Shown here one piece after another: positions 1-8,377 of a DNA stretch of 64,000 nt. Origin of the DNA: Cypionkella aquatica (GTDB lineage: Bacteria > Pseudomonadota > Alphaproteobacteria > Rhodobacterales > Rhodobacteraceae); contig NZ_BSPP01000005.1 of assembly GCF_030161095.1 (NCBI RefSeq), positions 124,001 to 188,000 of the forward strand, in the 5' to 3' direction. The notes under the pieces are model-generated. The model was not told where the DNA came from. It did no database searches and was given only the letters and a program-made list of their open reading frames with translations. The translations under genes were made by a program, and so were the position numbers. Positions within the stretch are counted from its first letter, which is position 1. Each line of letters opens with the position of its first letter.

Positions 1-1128
1 ATCCGCCGTAACCCCCTCCAGATGGCCCACGCCCTTTGGATGCAACTCGGTGCGACCATAGCCTGCCCGCACCGGCACAATCACCCGCATCCCCATCCGC
101 CGCGCCGCACGTTCCGCACTCGCAGGCCAGCGGATCAAGCCGAAATCCAGATGCATGAACACACAAGGCGCGCCAGAGGGGTTGCCAAACTCGATCCACT
201 CCAACCGCCGCCCGTCCAAGTCCCGCATCTGTTGAAACGACAGCGCTTCCAACGTGCCGGGCTTGGCCACCACCACCGCGCCCTCCGAGGGCAGCACCGC
301 CACATCCATCAACCCGAGCACCACCCGCACCAGCTCGGATTGGCTGTGGGTCTCGGTCTTGGCCAGGATCGAGCGGACCTGTGTGCGCACCGTTTCCGCC
401 GACCGCCCCCGGGCCTCAGCGATATCCTTCACCGGCAGGCCCAAGGTGATGCCGCGCACGATCTCGACTTCCGCCGCCGTCAACCCGAAGGCCTCTTGCA
501 CCGTCACCTCAAACCCCTCGGGCCAGACCAGTTCTGTGGACATCACCAGCGCCAAAGGCTTTGGCCCCGGGCTTTCCACTGGCCCCACCCGCACGATCAC
601 CGGGCTGCCGGTCTTGGTAGAGCGCATCCGCAGCGTCACCACCTTTTCCGCCCGGCCACTGGCAACCGACGCAATCACCCCACGCAGCAGCGCAATATCT
701 TCCGCCTCAAACGGCAGATCGGACAGCCGCGCGCCGGTCCCCAGCCCAAAAGCTACCGCCGCAGGCCGGTTATGCCCCGCAAGCACCGCCCCGCCATCCG
801 ACAAAAACGCAGCCGAGCGCGGAATATCCTCCAGCACCGAGCGGTACGCCCCATCCTCACGCGTTGCTTCAAACCGATCCAGAAACACCGAGGCCCGCGC
901 CATATGCGCTTCCATCTCGGGGTCTTCCAATTGCACCGGATCATGGCTTGGCCCCGCGCGCAGCGGCGCGATCCGCCCCTCCCAGACATCGACCAGATCT
1001 TCCAGCCGGATCGGATCAAGCGCCACCTCATAGAGCCGATCCACGATCTCGGCTCTATGTTCGCGCGATGGGGCCTGCGCGGCGTCAGCTGGGGACTTCG
1101 GCTCGGACATGCGCATTTGGTGGCGCAT
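1..1128 (-). CDS. LuxR-type HTH regulator fused to alpha/beta hydrolase (3' end off window)
   Basis: The minus-strand frame is open from an ATG at 1128 to base 1, so 376 codons are visible and the C-terminus lies outside the window. The N-terminal ~190 residues look like a sensory PAS-like region. Around residue 200 there is a LuxR-type helix-turn-helix, recognised by FGLTAAEVEI, GLPVKDIAEARGRS and TVRTQVRSILAKT. After a linker, the sequence WIEFGNPSGAPCVFMHLDFG followed by a conserved GYGRT starts an alpha/beta hydrolase fold. A GGAA lies 8 nt before 1128; in-frame ATGs at 1116 and 1110 are alternatives. Such hybrids are annotated as transcriptional regulators in Rhodobacterales, but ligand and targets are unknown. 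A long plus-strand ORF over the same bases is its shadow. Confidence 0.8.
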   Translation of the reverse strand, partial: MRHQMRMSEPKSPADAAQAPSREHRAEIVDRLYEVALDPIRLEDLVDVWEGRIAPLRAGPSHDPVQLEDPEMEAHMARASVFLDRFEATREDGAYRSVLEDIPRSAAFLSDGGAVLAGHNRPAAVAFGLGTGARLSDLPFEAEDIALLRGVIASVASGRAEKVVTLRMRSTKTGSPVIVRVGPVESPGPKPLALVMSTELVWPEGFEVTVQEAFGLTAAEVEIVRGITLGLPVKDIAEARGRSAETVRTQVRSILAKTETHSQSELVRVVLGLMDVAVLPSEGAVVVAKPGTLEALSFQQMRDLDGRRLEWIEFGNPSGAPCVFMHLDFGLIRWPASAERAARRMGMRVIVPVRAGYGRTELHPKGVGHLEGVTAD

Positions 1129-1290
1129 GCTTGACGTTCCGGCAAGTAAAATCCTGTCGCCGCAACGCAGCAAACACGGCTTATCTTGCGTTTTGCCAAC
1201 CAGCCCGCCACCGCCCCTTTCCGTTGCCCTGCAGATTGCCTAAGAATACCGCCAAACCGCCCGCGAAATTCCCGCCAAAGGACCCTGCCC

Positions 1291-1953
1291 ATGATCACGC
1301 TTTACGGTGTTTACCGCTCTCGCGCCTCGCGCCCGCTGTGGCTTTTGGCTGAACTGGGCCTGCCCTTCACCCATGTGCCGGTGATCCAAAGCTATCGGCT
1401 GAAATCCGATCCCACCGCAGCCGACGCGCCGCTGAACACCGCCACCCAAAGCTTTCTGGCCGTCAACCCGCAAGGCCAAATTCCGGCCTATACCGAGGAT
1501 GATCTGGTGCTGACCGAAAGCCTTGCGATCACCCTGCATATCGCGCGCTGCCACGGCGGCGCTTTGGGGCCGCAAAGCAACGCCGAAGCCGCGTTGATGG
1601 AGCAGTGGTCGCTGTTTGCCGCCACTTCGGTGGAAACCCCGGCGCTGGAAATCCTCTATATCATCGGCGATGGCGGCGACAAAACCGCCGAGGGTCAGGC
1701 CAGCATCGCGATCAATGCCGAGAAACTGCGCCGCCCGCTCGCCCGTCTGCAATCCCATCTCGCGGCGCATGACTGGCTGATCGGCGACCGCTTTACCGCC
1801 GCTGATATCAATGTCGCCGAGGTCGTCCGCTATGCGCAAAGCCACCCCAGCCTGCTGGACGAGTTTCCGGCGGTGAAATCATGGCTTGAACGCTGCCAAG
1901 CCCGCCCCGCCTTTCAATCCATGTGGCAAGCCCGCGCCGCCGAACCCGCATAA
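1291..1953 (+). CDS. glutathione S-transferase family protein
   Basis: This 220-residue cytosolic protein starts MITLYGVYRSRASRP, the thioredoxin-fold N-terminal domain of glutathione transferases, with a Ser/Arg-containing active-site loop at residues 8-12. The motif NPQGQIPAY and the following TESLAI (cis-proline and glutathione-binding Glu-Ser) are typical. The all-helical C-terminal half holds WLIGDRFTAADINVAEVV, the N-capping box of GSTs. The start at 1291 is chosen because AAAGGA lies 8 nt upstream and the protein begins directly with the first beta strand; the longer frame from 1186 adds residues unlike the family. Substrate cannot be told. It stands alone and divergent from the LuxR/hydrolase regulator. 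Confidence 0.88.
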   Translation: MITLYGVYRSRASRPLWLLAELGLPFTHVPVIQSYRLKSDPTAADAPLNTATQSFLAVNPQGQIPAYTEDDLVLTESLAITLHIARCHGGALGPQSNAEAALMEQWSLFAATSVETPALEILYIIGDGGDKTAEGQASIAINAEKLRRPLARLQSHLAAHDWLIGDRFTAADINVAEVVRYAQSHPSLLDEFPAVKSWLERCQARPAFQSMWQARAAEPA

Positions 1954-1990
1954 CCCCTGCAGCCGCTAAAACCCTGAACCATCATATCCA

Positions 1991-2014
1991 GTAGGGTGCG
2001 TGATCCCACGCACC
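1991..2014. repeat. dispersed GTAGGGTGCGTGA palindrome
   Basis: The bases GTAGGGTGCGTGATCC are followed by the complement CACGCACC, giving a small hairpin 27 nt upstream of the methionine aminopeptidase start. The same GTAGGGTGCGTGAT core occurs twice, inverted, at 55063-55124. It looks like a dispersed intergenic repeat; no function can be read. Confidence 0.6.
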
Positions 2015-2041
2015 CCGCCAAGTCCCGGACATTCCACCGCC

Positions 2042-2791
2042 ATGACCATCACCCATGAAGACGAACTCGACGGCTTGAAGATCATCGGCCGCATCGTCGC
2101 CAACACCATGCATGCGATGGCCAAAGCGATGAAGCCGGGCATGACCACGCGCGAACTTGACGACATTGGCCGCGCATTTCTGGATCAGGCCGGCGCGATC
2201 TCGGCCCCCGAAGCCACCTACGATTTCCCCGGCGCCACCTGCATCAGCGTCAACGAAGAAATCGCCCATGGCATCCCCGGCAGCCGCGTGCTGGCCGAGG
2301 GCGATCTTGTCAACATCGATGTATCAGCCTCGAAAAATGGCTTCTACGCCGACACCGGTGCCAGCTTTCAACTGGGTCGTGTCTTTCCCGAGATTGATCA
2401 TTTGTGCCGCGATGGCAAACGCGCCATGCAAATCGGCATCGCCGAAGTCAGCCACGGCAAACCGCTGGCCAATATTGGCAACGCAATCGGTCGCTTTGCA
2501 TCGGCGCGCGGCTATACGCTGATCCGCAACCTTGCCAGCCACGGCGTCGGGCGGGCGCTGCATGAATATCCCGAAGAAATCGCCACTTGGCCCAGCCGCG
2601 ACACCCGCCGCATCCACGCGGGCCTTGTGCTGACGGTTGAACCCTTCCTGTCGCGCGGCGGCCGCTGGGCCGACACCCACGCGGGCGACGACTGGACGCT
2701 TTACGCCAAACCCAAAGCCGCCGTCGTGCAATACGAACATACCATCGTCGCCACCGAACGCGGCTCGATCATCGTGACGCTTCCGGGGTAA
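2042..2791 (+). CDS. map: type I methionine aminopeptidase
   Basis: The 249-residue product removes the initiator methionine from nascent proteins in the cytoplasm. It has the pita-bread fold signatures in order: the metal aspartates in NIDVSASKNGFYADTGASF, the histidine in SHGVGRALHEYPEEI, the glutamate in LTVEPFL and the last metal glutamate in QYEHTIVATERG. Length matches type Ia enzymes without an N-terminal zinc finger. The ATG at 2042 is preferred over the in-frame ATG at 2000 because the family begins close to the MTITHEDEL segment. It is a single gene, convergent with the exported protein at 2796. Alphaproteobacteria often carry more than one map paralogue, so it need not be the essential copy. 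Confidence 0.9.
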   Translation: MTITHEDELDGLKIIGRIVANTMHAMAKAMKPGMTTRELDDIGRAFLDQAGAISAPEATYDFPGATCISVNEEIAHGIPGSRVLAEGDLVNIDVSASKNGFYADTGASFQLGRVFPEIDHLCRDGKRAMQIGIAEVSHGKPLANIGNAIGRFASARGYTLIRNLASHGVGRALHEYPEEIATWPSRDTRRIHAGLVLTVEPFLSRGGRWADTHAGDDWTLYAKPKAAVVQYEHTIVATERGSIIVTLPG

Positions 2792-2795
2792 GCGA

Positions 2796-3281
2796 CTACG
2801 GGCCGATAAACGTCCAATCCACCAAGACCGACTCTGGTGCGCAATACAGCCGCAGCATCTCTTGCTCGCCCTTGTCACTTTCAAACGCTGCAAGACTGTC
2901 GAACACATGCAGCTGCGCCGCCCGGATCGGGCTGCCAAATATCCCGGTGATATAAAACGCATAGACATAGCCATCATGCGGCAAGCCAAAGCCCACAGTC
3001 TCGCGCGCCGTATCACCGCTGCGATAATACTTGGTCGAAAAGCGGTTGTCGTCGGATGAGAAATACAACTCCGACACCGCCGCCCCCGCCGCAAAGTTGT
3101 AGCTGTAGCGTTCGGGAATCCCATTTGCATTCGGTGGTGATTGGCAAAACTCCACCCGCTGAGTGCTGTCCAGAATATCGCAGGCGAACAAGGTCGCATC
3201 GGGCGGCACACAGTTGGCCCGCCCCGCAATGCTGCTGGCACCAAACACCACGGCGGCCAGAAGGAAACTGCTTTTCATCAT
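2796..3281 (-). CDS. exported protein of unknown function (tandem paralogue 1)
   Basis: This 161-residue protein starts with a signal peptide (MMKSSFLLAAVVFGASSIAGRA) and is probably periplasmic. It holds several cysteines, including the LFACDI and VEFCQ segments near residues 32-48 and LYCAPES near the C-terminus, suggesting disulphides. It aligns by eye with the neighbouring gene at 3288-3776: LFxC, VExC, YSYxxAA, the GYVYAFYI/GTFYAIYV strand, and a closing VxVxxSxxA helix. The two genes are 6 bp apart on the same strand, so they form an operon that arose by duplication. I do not recognise a characterised family. An ATG at 3278 is an equally good start. Confidence 0.75.
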   Translation of the reverse strand: MMKSSFLLAAVVFGASSIAGRANCVPPDATLFACDILDSTQRVEFCQSPPNANGIPERYSYNFAAGAAVSELYFSSDDNRFSTKYYRSGDTARETVGFGLPHDGYVYAFYITGIFGSPIRAAQLHVFDSLAAFESDKGEQEMLRLYCAPESVLVDWTFIGP

Positions 3282-3287
3282 GCCCCC

Positions 3288-3776
3288 TCAACCCGGCCCG
3301 AACGCGGTGCTGTCGATATCAATGCTGGGCGGATAACAGACCCGCCGAGCGATATATTTGTCCTGCGTCTGATCGTTCAGCGCCGCCTCACTGGCATAAA
3401 CCTGCACCACCGCAGGCGTGGACGATCGCGCGCCTTCCTGCGCCTGCTCGGAAAACATCAGGCTGCGATCAACATAAATCGCGTAAAACGTGCCGCCATT
3501 CGACGCCGCCATGCCATAACCCGGCCCAGTGATGCCCTGCACCTGCTCGCGCACCACGCCATAAGCGGTCGGGCTGATAAACTGCAATTCGGTCGCGGCG
3601 CTGGTCATATAGCTGTATTGCACCGCCCCGCTGCTGTCGTCACGGCACAACTCCACCACCGCGTCACGCTCGGGCACAGCACAGGAGAACAGCACGGAAA
3701 ACGTCTCGCCACACTCCGCCCAAGCAGGCGCAGCCGCCATCAACCCCATCACAACGCCCGCGACACCCGATCTCAT
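3288..3776 (-). CDS. exported protein of unknown function (tandem paralogue 2)
   Basis: This 162-residue product has a signal peptide MRSGVAGVVMGLMAAAPAWA with a clear AWA cleavage site, then CGETFSVLFSCAVPERDAVVELC, which parallels its downstream paralogue. The start at 3776 is fixed by GGAGGG 6 nt upstream; the open frame reaches 3857, but that extension is Arg/Gly-rich and precedes the signal peptide. It is the promoter-proximal gene of the pair ending at 2796. A role in the cell envelope is plausible from export alone; nothing in the sequence indicates enzymatic activity. Confidence 0.75.
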   Translation of the reverse strand: MRSGVAGVVMGLMAAAPAWAECGETFSVLFSCAVPERDAVVELCRDDSSGAVQYSYMTSAATELQFISPTAYGVVREQVQGITGPGYGMAASNGGTFYAIYVDRSLMFSEQAQEGARSSTPAVVQVYASEAALNDQTQDKYIARRVCYPPSIDIDSTAFGPG

Positions 3777-3893
3777 ATCTGCCCTCCGCTTGGCCCGCAC
3801 GCCCCCCCGGCGCGCTGAAACCAAGCCCCAACCCATTGCTCCACCATGATTACCCAACAGATCAACCGGAAGACACCCTTTTAAGCAAACCCT

Positions 3894-3926
3894 CGGATCA
3901 TCGACATATTTCCGCCAGTTATGGTG
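3894..3926 (-). pseudogene. remnant duplicate of the 3' end of the epimerase gene
   Basis: Thirty of 33 bases match 4318-4350, the end of the epimerase coding sequence. Read on the minus strand it encodes HHNWRKYVDDPR, against EQHNWREYVDDPT in the intact gene. Similarity stops on the far side and there is no open frame upstream, so this is a scar of a lost or truncated second copy. Confidence 0.5.
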
Positions 3927-4308
3927 GGCCTCGGGCCCCTCGCACTGTGCGCGGTTTCACACCCTCGCCGCCCTTCGGCACACACGCATCACAGGGCAGC
4001 GCCCGTCCGCCGGGCTGGCGCTGCAACCGATGTTCTAGGCGCTTTATGCTTCAACAAATCCCCCAGCAGTTCCGCTGGTGACACAACAAATCGCCCGCTC
4101 GAGGCGGCCGACGGGCGCTGCCCGGCGGCGCTAAAGCGCCCTGATTCCGGGCGGAGCGTGCCGACTATACGGCTTTGGTCGGTTTATTCGCCCTTAGCAT
4201 CTTCCGTAGGGTGGAATTGACCCCGCCACCTTACCCTCAACCCTTAACGACCTTTTACCGTCCCCGACCATATAACTCAAAACACCGGCACCCCTGCCAA
4301 CACCCCGC
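3927..4308. other. non-coding stretch with inverted repeat sequence
   Basis: No convincing gene is present. The bases GGGCAGCGCCCGTC at about 3998-4011 return inverted at about 4109-4122, followed by a GGCGCTAAAGCGCC hairpin. This has the look of a dispersed intergenic repeat. Short open frames across it have no initiation signal and no protein-like composition. Confidence 0.4.
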
Positions 4309-5205
4309 TTAAACCGTCGGATCATCGACATATTCTCGCCAGTTATGCTGCTCCTTGAACCCCAAAACCTCGCGCACCTTGCGGTTGGAAAGCAAACTCT
4401 CCTGCGCCCCCACCGGCCTCGAAAGCGGCACCTTCGGGAAGAACCGCGCCAACAATTCCTGATTGCTCTGACAGACCGAATTCGTATCATTACAGGCGTT
4501 GAAAACCTGAAACCCCAAGCCATCCTTGTTCAAAGCCAGATCAACGATCTGCCCCAAATCCCGCGCATCCATATAGCTGAACGTGTTCCGCCGCCGCTGC
4601 CCCGGATCAGCAAAGAACCCCGGAAACCGCGCCTTGTATTCCTGCGGCTCGATCACATTGCCGATCCGCAGCGCATAAATATCCGTGCCAAACCGCCGCT
4701 GAAAACTCCGCGCCGTCGCCTCATTGACCTTCTTTGACATGCCATAGCTGTCCATCGGATCAATGTCGTAATCCTCCTCCAGCGGCAAAACCTTGGGGTC
4801 AACAATGCCATTGGAAAAACAAACCCCATAGGTCGTCTCGGACGAGGCAATGATCACCTTGCGGATGCCCAGCTTGCAGGCCGCCTCCAGCACATTATAC
4901 GTCCCCATCACATTAACCCGATACGTCTCGTTCTCAGCCTGCAACAGCAGCGAAGGCACGGCGGCAAAATGCACCACCGCATCAAAACGCGGCGCCGCCC
5001 CCGCGTCCAACTCGTCTCCATCCATATGCGCAGCCATCGCGCTGAACATCTGCCCCGCATCACAAATATCCGCGCACAGGTCCGCCACGCCCGGATGCCG
5101 CAACGCCACCCGGTCCACATTCAAAACCTTGTGCCCCGCTGCCGCCAGATACGCCACCACATGCCGCCCCGCTTTGCCCGACCCGCCCGTAAAAAGCACC
5201 CGCAT
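4309..5205 (-). CDS. NAD-dependent epimerase/dehydratase (extended SDR)
   Basis: The 298-residue protein begins MRVLFTGGSGKAGRHV, a Rossmann glycine motif TGGxGxxGxxV of extended short-chain dehydrogenases. Other family marks are VHFAAVPS, NVMGTYNVLEAA and the catalytic SYGMSKK (YxxxK), preceded by the serine pair IIASSETTYG. The family acts mostly on nucleotide sugars, but the C-terminal sugar-binding half does not identify the substrate here. No sugar or polysaccharide genes adjoin it. A partial copy of its last codons sits 400 bp downstream at 3894-3926. Confidence 0.85.
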   Translation of the reverse strand: MRVLFTGGSGKAGRHVVAYLAAAGHKVLNVDRVALRHPGVADLCADICDAGQMFSAMAAHMDGDELDAGAAPRFDAVVHFAAVPSLLLQAENETYRVNVMGTYNVLEAACKLGIRKVIIASSETTYGVCFSNGIVDPKVLPLEEDYDIDPMDSYGMSKKVNEATARSFQRRFGTDIYALRIGNVIEPQEYKARFPGFFADPGQRRRNTFSYMDARDLGQIVDLALNKDGLGFQVFNACNDTNSVCQSNQELLARFFPKVPLSRPVGAQESLLSNRKVREVLGFKEQHNWREYVDDPTV

Positions 5206-5334
5206 CTCATTCCCTCCGATTTTCCCCGATCCTATCCGCCGTATCCGCTGCCATCAACACCCCAACATCTTGCGCCCCTCCCCCCCGATCTGTGATAATC
5301 CCTGCCAAAGCCGCATAACAAGAATCGAGCACCC

Positions 5335-7290
5335 ATGGCCTCCGACCTCCTCTCCGGCGCGTCCGACGATTACAACGCCTCGTCCATCGAGGTGCTGGAG
5401 CCGCTCGAAGCCGTCCGCCTGCGCCCCGGCATGTATATCGGCGGCATTGACGAGCGCGCCTACCACCACCTCGCCGCCGAAATCATCGACAACTCGATGG
5501 ACGAAGCCGTCGCAGGCCATGCCAACCGCATCGAGGTCGAACTGCACGCCGACGGCTCTCTGACCGTGCGCGACAATGGCCGCGGCATCCCGATTGATCC
5601 GCACCCGAAATTCCCCGACAAATCCGCGCTCGAAGTCATCCTCTGCACCCTGCATTCGGGCGGCAAATTCAACGGCAAAGCCTATGAGACCTCGGGCGGT
5701 TTGCACGGCGTCGGCTCCTCGGTCGTCAACGCGCTGTCGGACCGCATGTATGTCGAGGTCGCCAAGAACAAGGAACTCTACGCGCAAGAATTCTCGCGCG
5801 GCAAACCGCAAGGCCCGATCCAGAAGATCGGCGCTGCCCCCAACCGCCGTGGCACCTCCGTCACCTTCCACCCCGACGCGCAGATTTTCGGCTCCCACCA
5901 CTTCCGCCCCTCGCGCCTTTTGCGCATGGTCCGCTCCAAGGCCTATCTGTTTTCCGGCGTCGAAATCCGCTGGAAATCTGCCATCCCTGACGGCGACACT
6001 CCGATGGAGGCCACCTTCCACTTCCCCGGCGGCCTTGCCGATTACCTGTCAGATACGCTGCAGAAAACAACCACTTACGCCGATCGCCCCTTCGCGGGCA
6101 AAGTCTCGTTCCAAGAGAAATTCCAAGTCCCCGGCTCGGTTGAATGGGCGATCAACTGGTCGCCCGTGCGCGACGGCTTCATCCAATCCTACACCAACAC
6201 CGTCCCCACCCCCGAAGGCGGCACCCACGAATTCGGGTTTTGGAGCGCGATCCTGAAAGGCATCCGTGCTTACGGCGACCTCACCAAAAACCGCAAAGCC
6301 GAATTGATCACCCGTGACGATATGCTGACAGGTGGCTGCGCGCTGATCTCGGTATTCATCCGAGAGCCGCAATTCGTCGGACAAACCAAGGACCGCCTCG
6401 CCACCGAAGAAGCCGCCCGCTACGTCGAAAACGCCGTGCGCGACCATTTCGACAACTGGCTGGTGTCGGATTCCAAATCCGCAGGCGCAATTCTCGATTT
6501 CCTCGTGCTGCGTGCCGAAGAACGGCTGAAACGCAAGCAAGAGAAAGAAACCCAGCGCAAGACCGCCACCAAAAAACTGCGCTTGCCGGGTAAGCTGACC
6601 GATTGCTCATCCAAAACCCGCGACAATACCGAATTGTTTATCGTCGAGGGTGACTCGGCAGGCGGTTCCGCCAAAGGCGCGCGCGATCGTGAAACCCAAG
6701 CCATCATGCCGCTGAAGGGTAAAATCCTCAACGTCCTCGGCGCGGCTTCCGGCAAACTCAATGACAATTCCGAAATCCGCGATATCTGCGAGGCTTTGGG
6801 CGTGCAAATGGGCACGCGCTTCAAGGTCGATGACCTGCGCTACGATAAAATCGTCATCATGACCGACGCCGACGTCGACGGCGCGCATATCGCCAGCCTG
6901 CTGATGACCTTCTTCTTCACCCAAATGCGCCCCTTGATCGACAAGGGCCATCTGTATCTCGCCTGCCCGCCGCTGTACCGGCTGACCCAAGGCGCGCGCC
7001 GCATGTATGTGGCCGATGATGCCGAGAAAGAGCTTTGGCTCGCCAAGGGATTGGGTGGCAAGGGTAAAATCGACGTGCAACGCTTCAAAGGCTTGGGCGA
7101 GATGGATGCCAAAGACCTGAAAGACACCACTATGAACCCCGCCACCCGCAAACTGATCCGCGTCAGCATCGACGAGGACGCACCGGGCGAAACCGGCGAT
7201 CTGGTGGAGCGGCTGATGGGCAAGAAGCCGGAGTTGCGTTTCCAGTATATTCAAGAAAACGCGCGGTTTGTGGAGGAGTTGGATGTCTAA
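5335..7290 (+). CDS. parE: DNA topoisomerase IV subunit B
   Basis: The 651-residue ParE supplies the ATPase and TOPRIM parts of topoisomerase IV, which unlinks daughter chromosomes together with ParC. The GHKL ATPase is seen in EIIDNSMDEAVAGHA and DNGRGIPID (residues ~45-90), then SGGLHGVGSSVVNALS. The TOPRIM domain has IVEGDSAGGSAKGARDR and the metal motif IMTDADVDGAHI. The C-terminus ends FKGLGEMDAKDLKDTTM, as in ParE and GyrB; the short DPHPKFPDKSALEVI stretch and total length favour ParE over GyrB. parC is not in the window. The stop codon overlaps the start of the broken GrlR-like gene. Confidence 0.95.
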   Translation: MASDLLSGASDDYNASSIEVLEPLEAVRLRPGMYIGGIDERAYHHLAAEIIDNSMDEAVAGHANRIEVELHADGSLTVRDNGRGIPIDPHPKFPDKSALEVILCTLHSGGKFNGKAYETSGGLHGVGSSVVNALSDRMYVEVAKNKELYAQEFSRGKPQGPIQKIGAAPNRRGTSVTFHPDAQIFGSHHFRPSRLLRMVRSKAYLFSGVEIRWKSAIPDGDTPMEATFHFPGGLADYLSDTLQKTTTYADRPFAGKVSFQEKFQVPGSVEWAINWSPVRDGFIQSYTNTVPTPEGGTHEFGFWSAILKGIRAYGDLTKNRKAELITRDDMLTGGCALISVFIREPQFVGQTKDRLATEEAARYVENAVRDHFDNWLVSDSKSAGAILDFLVLRAEERLKRKQEKETQRKTATKKLRLPGKLTDCSSKTRDNTELFIVEGDSAGGSAKGARDRETQAIMPLKGKILNVLGAASGKLNDNSEIRDICEALGVQMGTRFKVDDLRYDKIVIMTDADVDGAHIASLLMTFFFTQMRPLIDKGHLYLACPPLYRLTQGARRMYVADDAEKELWLAKGLGGKGKIDVQRFKGLGEMDAKDLKDTTMNPATRKLIRVSIDEDAPGETGDLVERLMGKKPELRFQYIQENARFVEELDV

Positions 7291-7654
7291 AGCAAAAGTG
7301 TCCGGACACGTTACAGACAGTGACGGTATCTAAATCGCCTACTTTTCAGGAGAATATGGAACGTCTCTCGGAATGTTTACATTCAAGGATGGAGTAATTT
7401 GCGGTGCAGATTTAGGAGGCGGAATTTATGACGGTATTCTCGAATACTCACCAATCAATAGTGAATTATCTGGAAATATTACGTTTAGTTTGAAAGGTGG
7501 GGGAACGACCATAACTGGGGCATATACTGACCTGCCGGTTTCATATGATACGTTTGTTCGACTAAAGACTCCAGTTGATTTTCCTCCATTTCACTCTTTA
7601 GAAACTCTTTCTGGACCCGTAAATGTGCGCTTTGAAAAGGTGCGGTCATTATGA
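7283..7654 (+). pseudogene. GrlR-like regulatory protein gene with in-frame stop
   Basis: From an ATG at 7283, which has GGAGGAG 4 nt upstream inside parE, the frame reads 16 codons and then meets TAA at 7331. It continues open to the TGA at 7652. Across the stop the protein reads DGI*IAYFSGEYGTSLGMFT followed by FKDGVICGADLGGGIYDG. That fits the GrlR family pattern GIYxxxFxSxxGxxxGxxxxxxGxxxGGD, in which the position of the stop is normally tyrosine (TAT or TAC). A single base change therefore explains the interruption. A 93-residue product could still start at 7373 but would lack the first strand. The gene is AT-richer than its surroundings and its last codon overlaps the next gene (ATGA). 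Confidence 0.6.
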
Positions 7655-8244
7655 ACGATTACCAATTTTGGGTTAACTGCGCGATCTTAGTCGCCACCAT
7701 CTTTGCTATAGTCTATGGTCCACTTAAGGCCGTAAAGATAACACGATCAGAAGATGAGCAACGTGAAGATCGCGCACGCAAATATTTGATATTGAGTGAT
7801 CTAATGCGAACTCGTCAGGCTCGCATTGATCCTACTCACGTTGGTGCTCTGAACCTTGTTGAACTTGAGTTCTACGGAAAGGCGAAGGTCGTTGAGGCCT
7901 ATCGCGCGTATGCGCGGCATCTTAACTCGCCCTTTCCAAATAGCAGCGAAGATGAAGTAGATCGCCACTCCGAAAATGGGAATGATCTTTTCACAAATTT
8001 ATTGTATGAAATAGCACATGAACTCGGCTTCACATTCGACAAACGAGATCTTTCGCGCCTTGGTTATTTGCCTTTGGGGCTGAGCAGGTTTCACGACAAT
8101 GCGCACGTCAATGCACATCTTCTAAGGGAAATTCTTGAGGGAAAGCGCGCGCTCAACATTGCTAATTTCGTGTCCAACCAAGGAATGTTTCCTCCAACTC
8201 CTGAAAAGAAGTTGCTCGAGAATTCTAACAACGTGACCAAGTAG
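7651..8244 (+). CDS. DUF6680-like membrane-anchored protein
   Basis: The 197-residue product opens with one membrane helix (residues ~5-27), then an Arg/Glu/Asp-rich helix and the block RKYLILSDLMRTRQARIDPTHVGALNLVELEF, which matches my memory of the DUF6680 family. The remainder is soluble, probably cytoplasmic, with HELGFTFDK and a C-terminal Pro/Asn-rich tail. Its start codon overlaps the stop of the GrlR-like gene (ATGA at 7651-7654), so the two were translated together. Base composition is clearly lower in GC than parE and cobF on either side, a sign of acquisition from elsewhere. Function is unknown. Confidence 0.7.
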   Translation: MNDYQFWVNCAILVATIFAIVYGPLKAVKITRSEDEQREDRARKYLILSDLMRTRQARIDPTHVGALNLVELEFYGKAKVVEAYRAYARHLNSPFPNSSEDEVDRHSENGNDLFTNLLYEIAHELGFTFDKRDLSRLGYLPLGLSRFHDNAHVNAHLLREILEGKRALNIANFVSNQGMFPPTPEKKLLENSNNVTK

Positions 8245-8377
8245 CGGTTTCACCAGACCCGCGCCAACGCCGCTTTGCGCAAGGCTCTGGGGTTGTAGGC
8301 GGGGCGGAAAACGCTGCAAAGGTTAAGAAACCCTTAAATCCACACCTATAAGCCATTGATATAAAACAAACAAAAAA

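Noticed and set aside
22-1134. 370-codon plus-strand ORF
   Set aside because: It is rich in His, Pro and Arg and lies antisense to the LuxR/hydrolase gene, whose frame gives recognisable domains.
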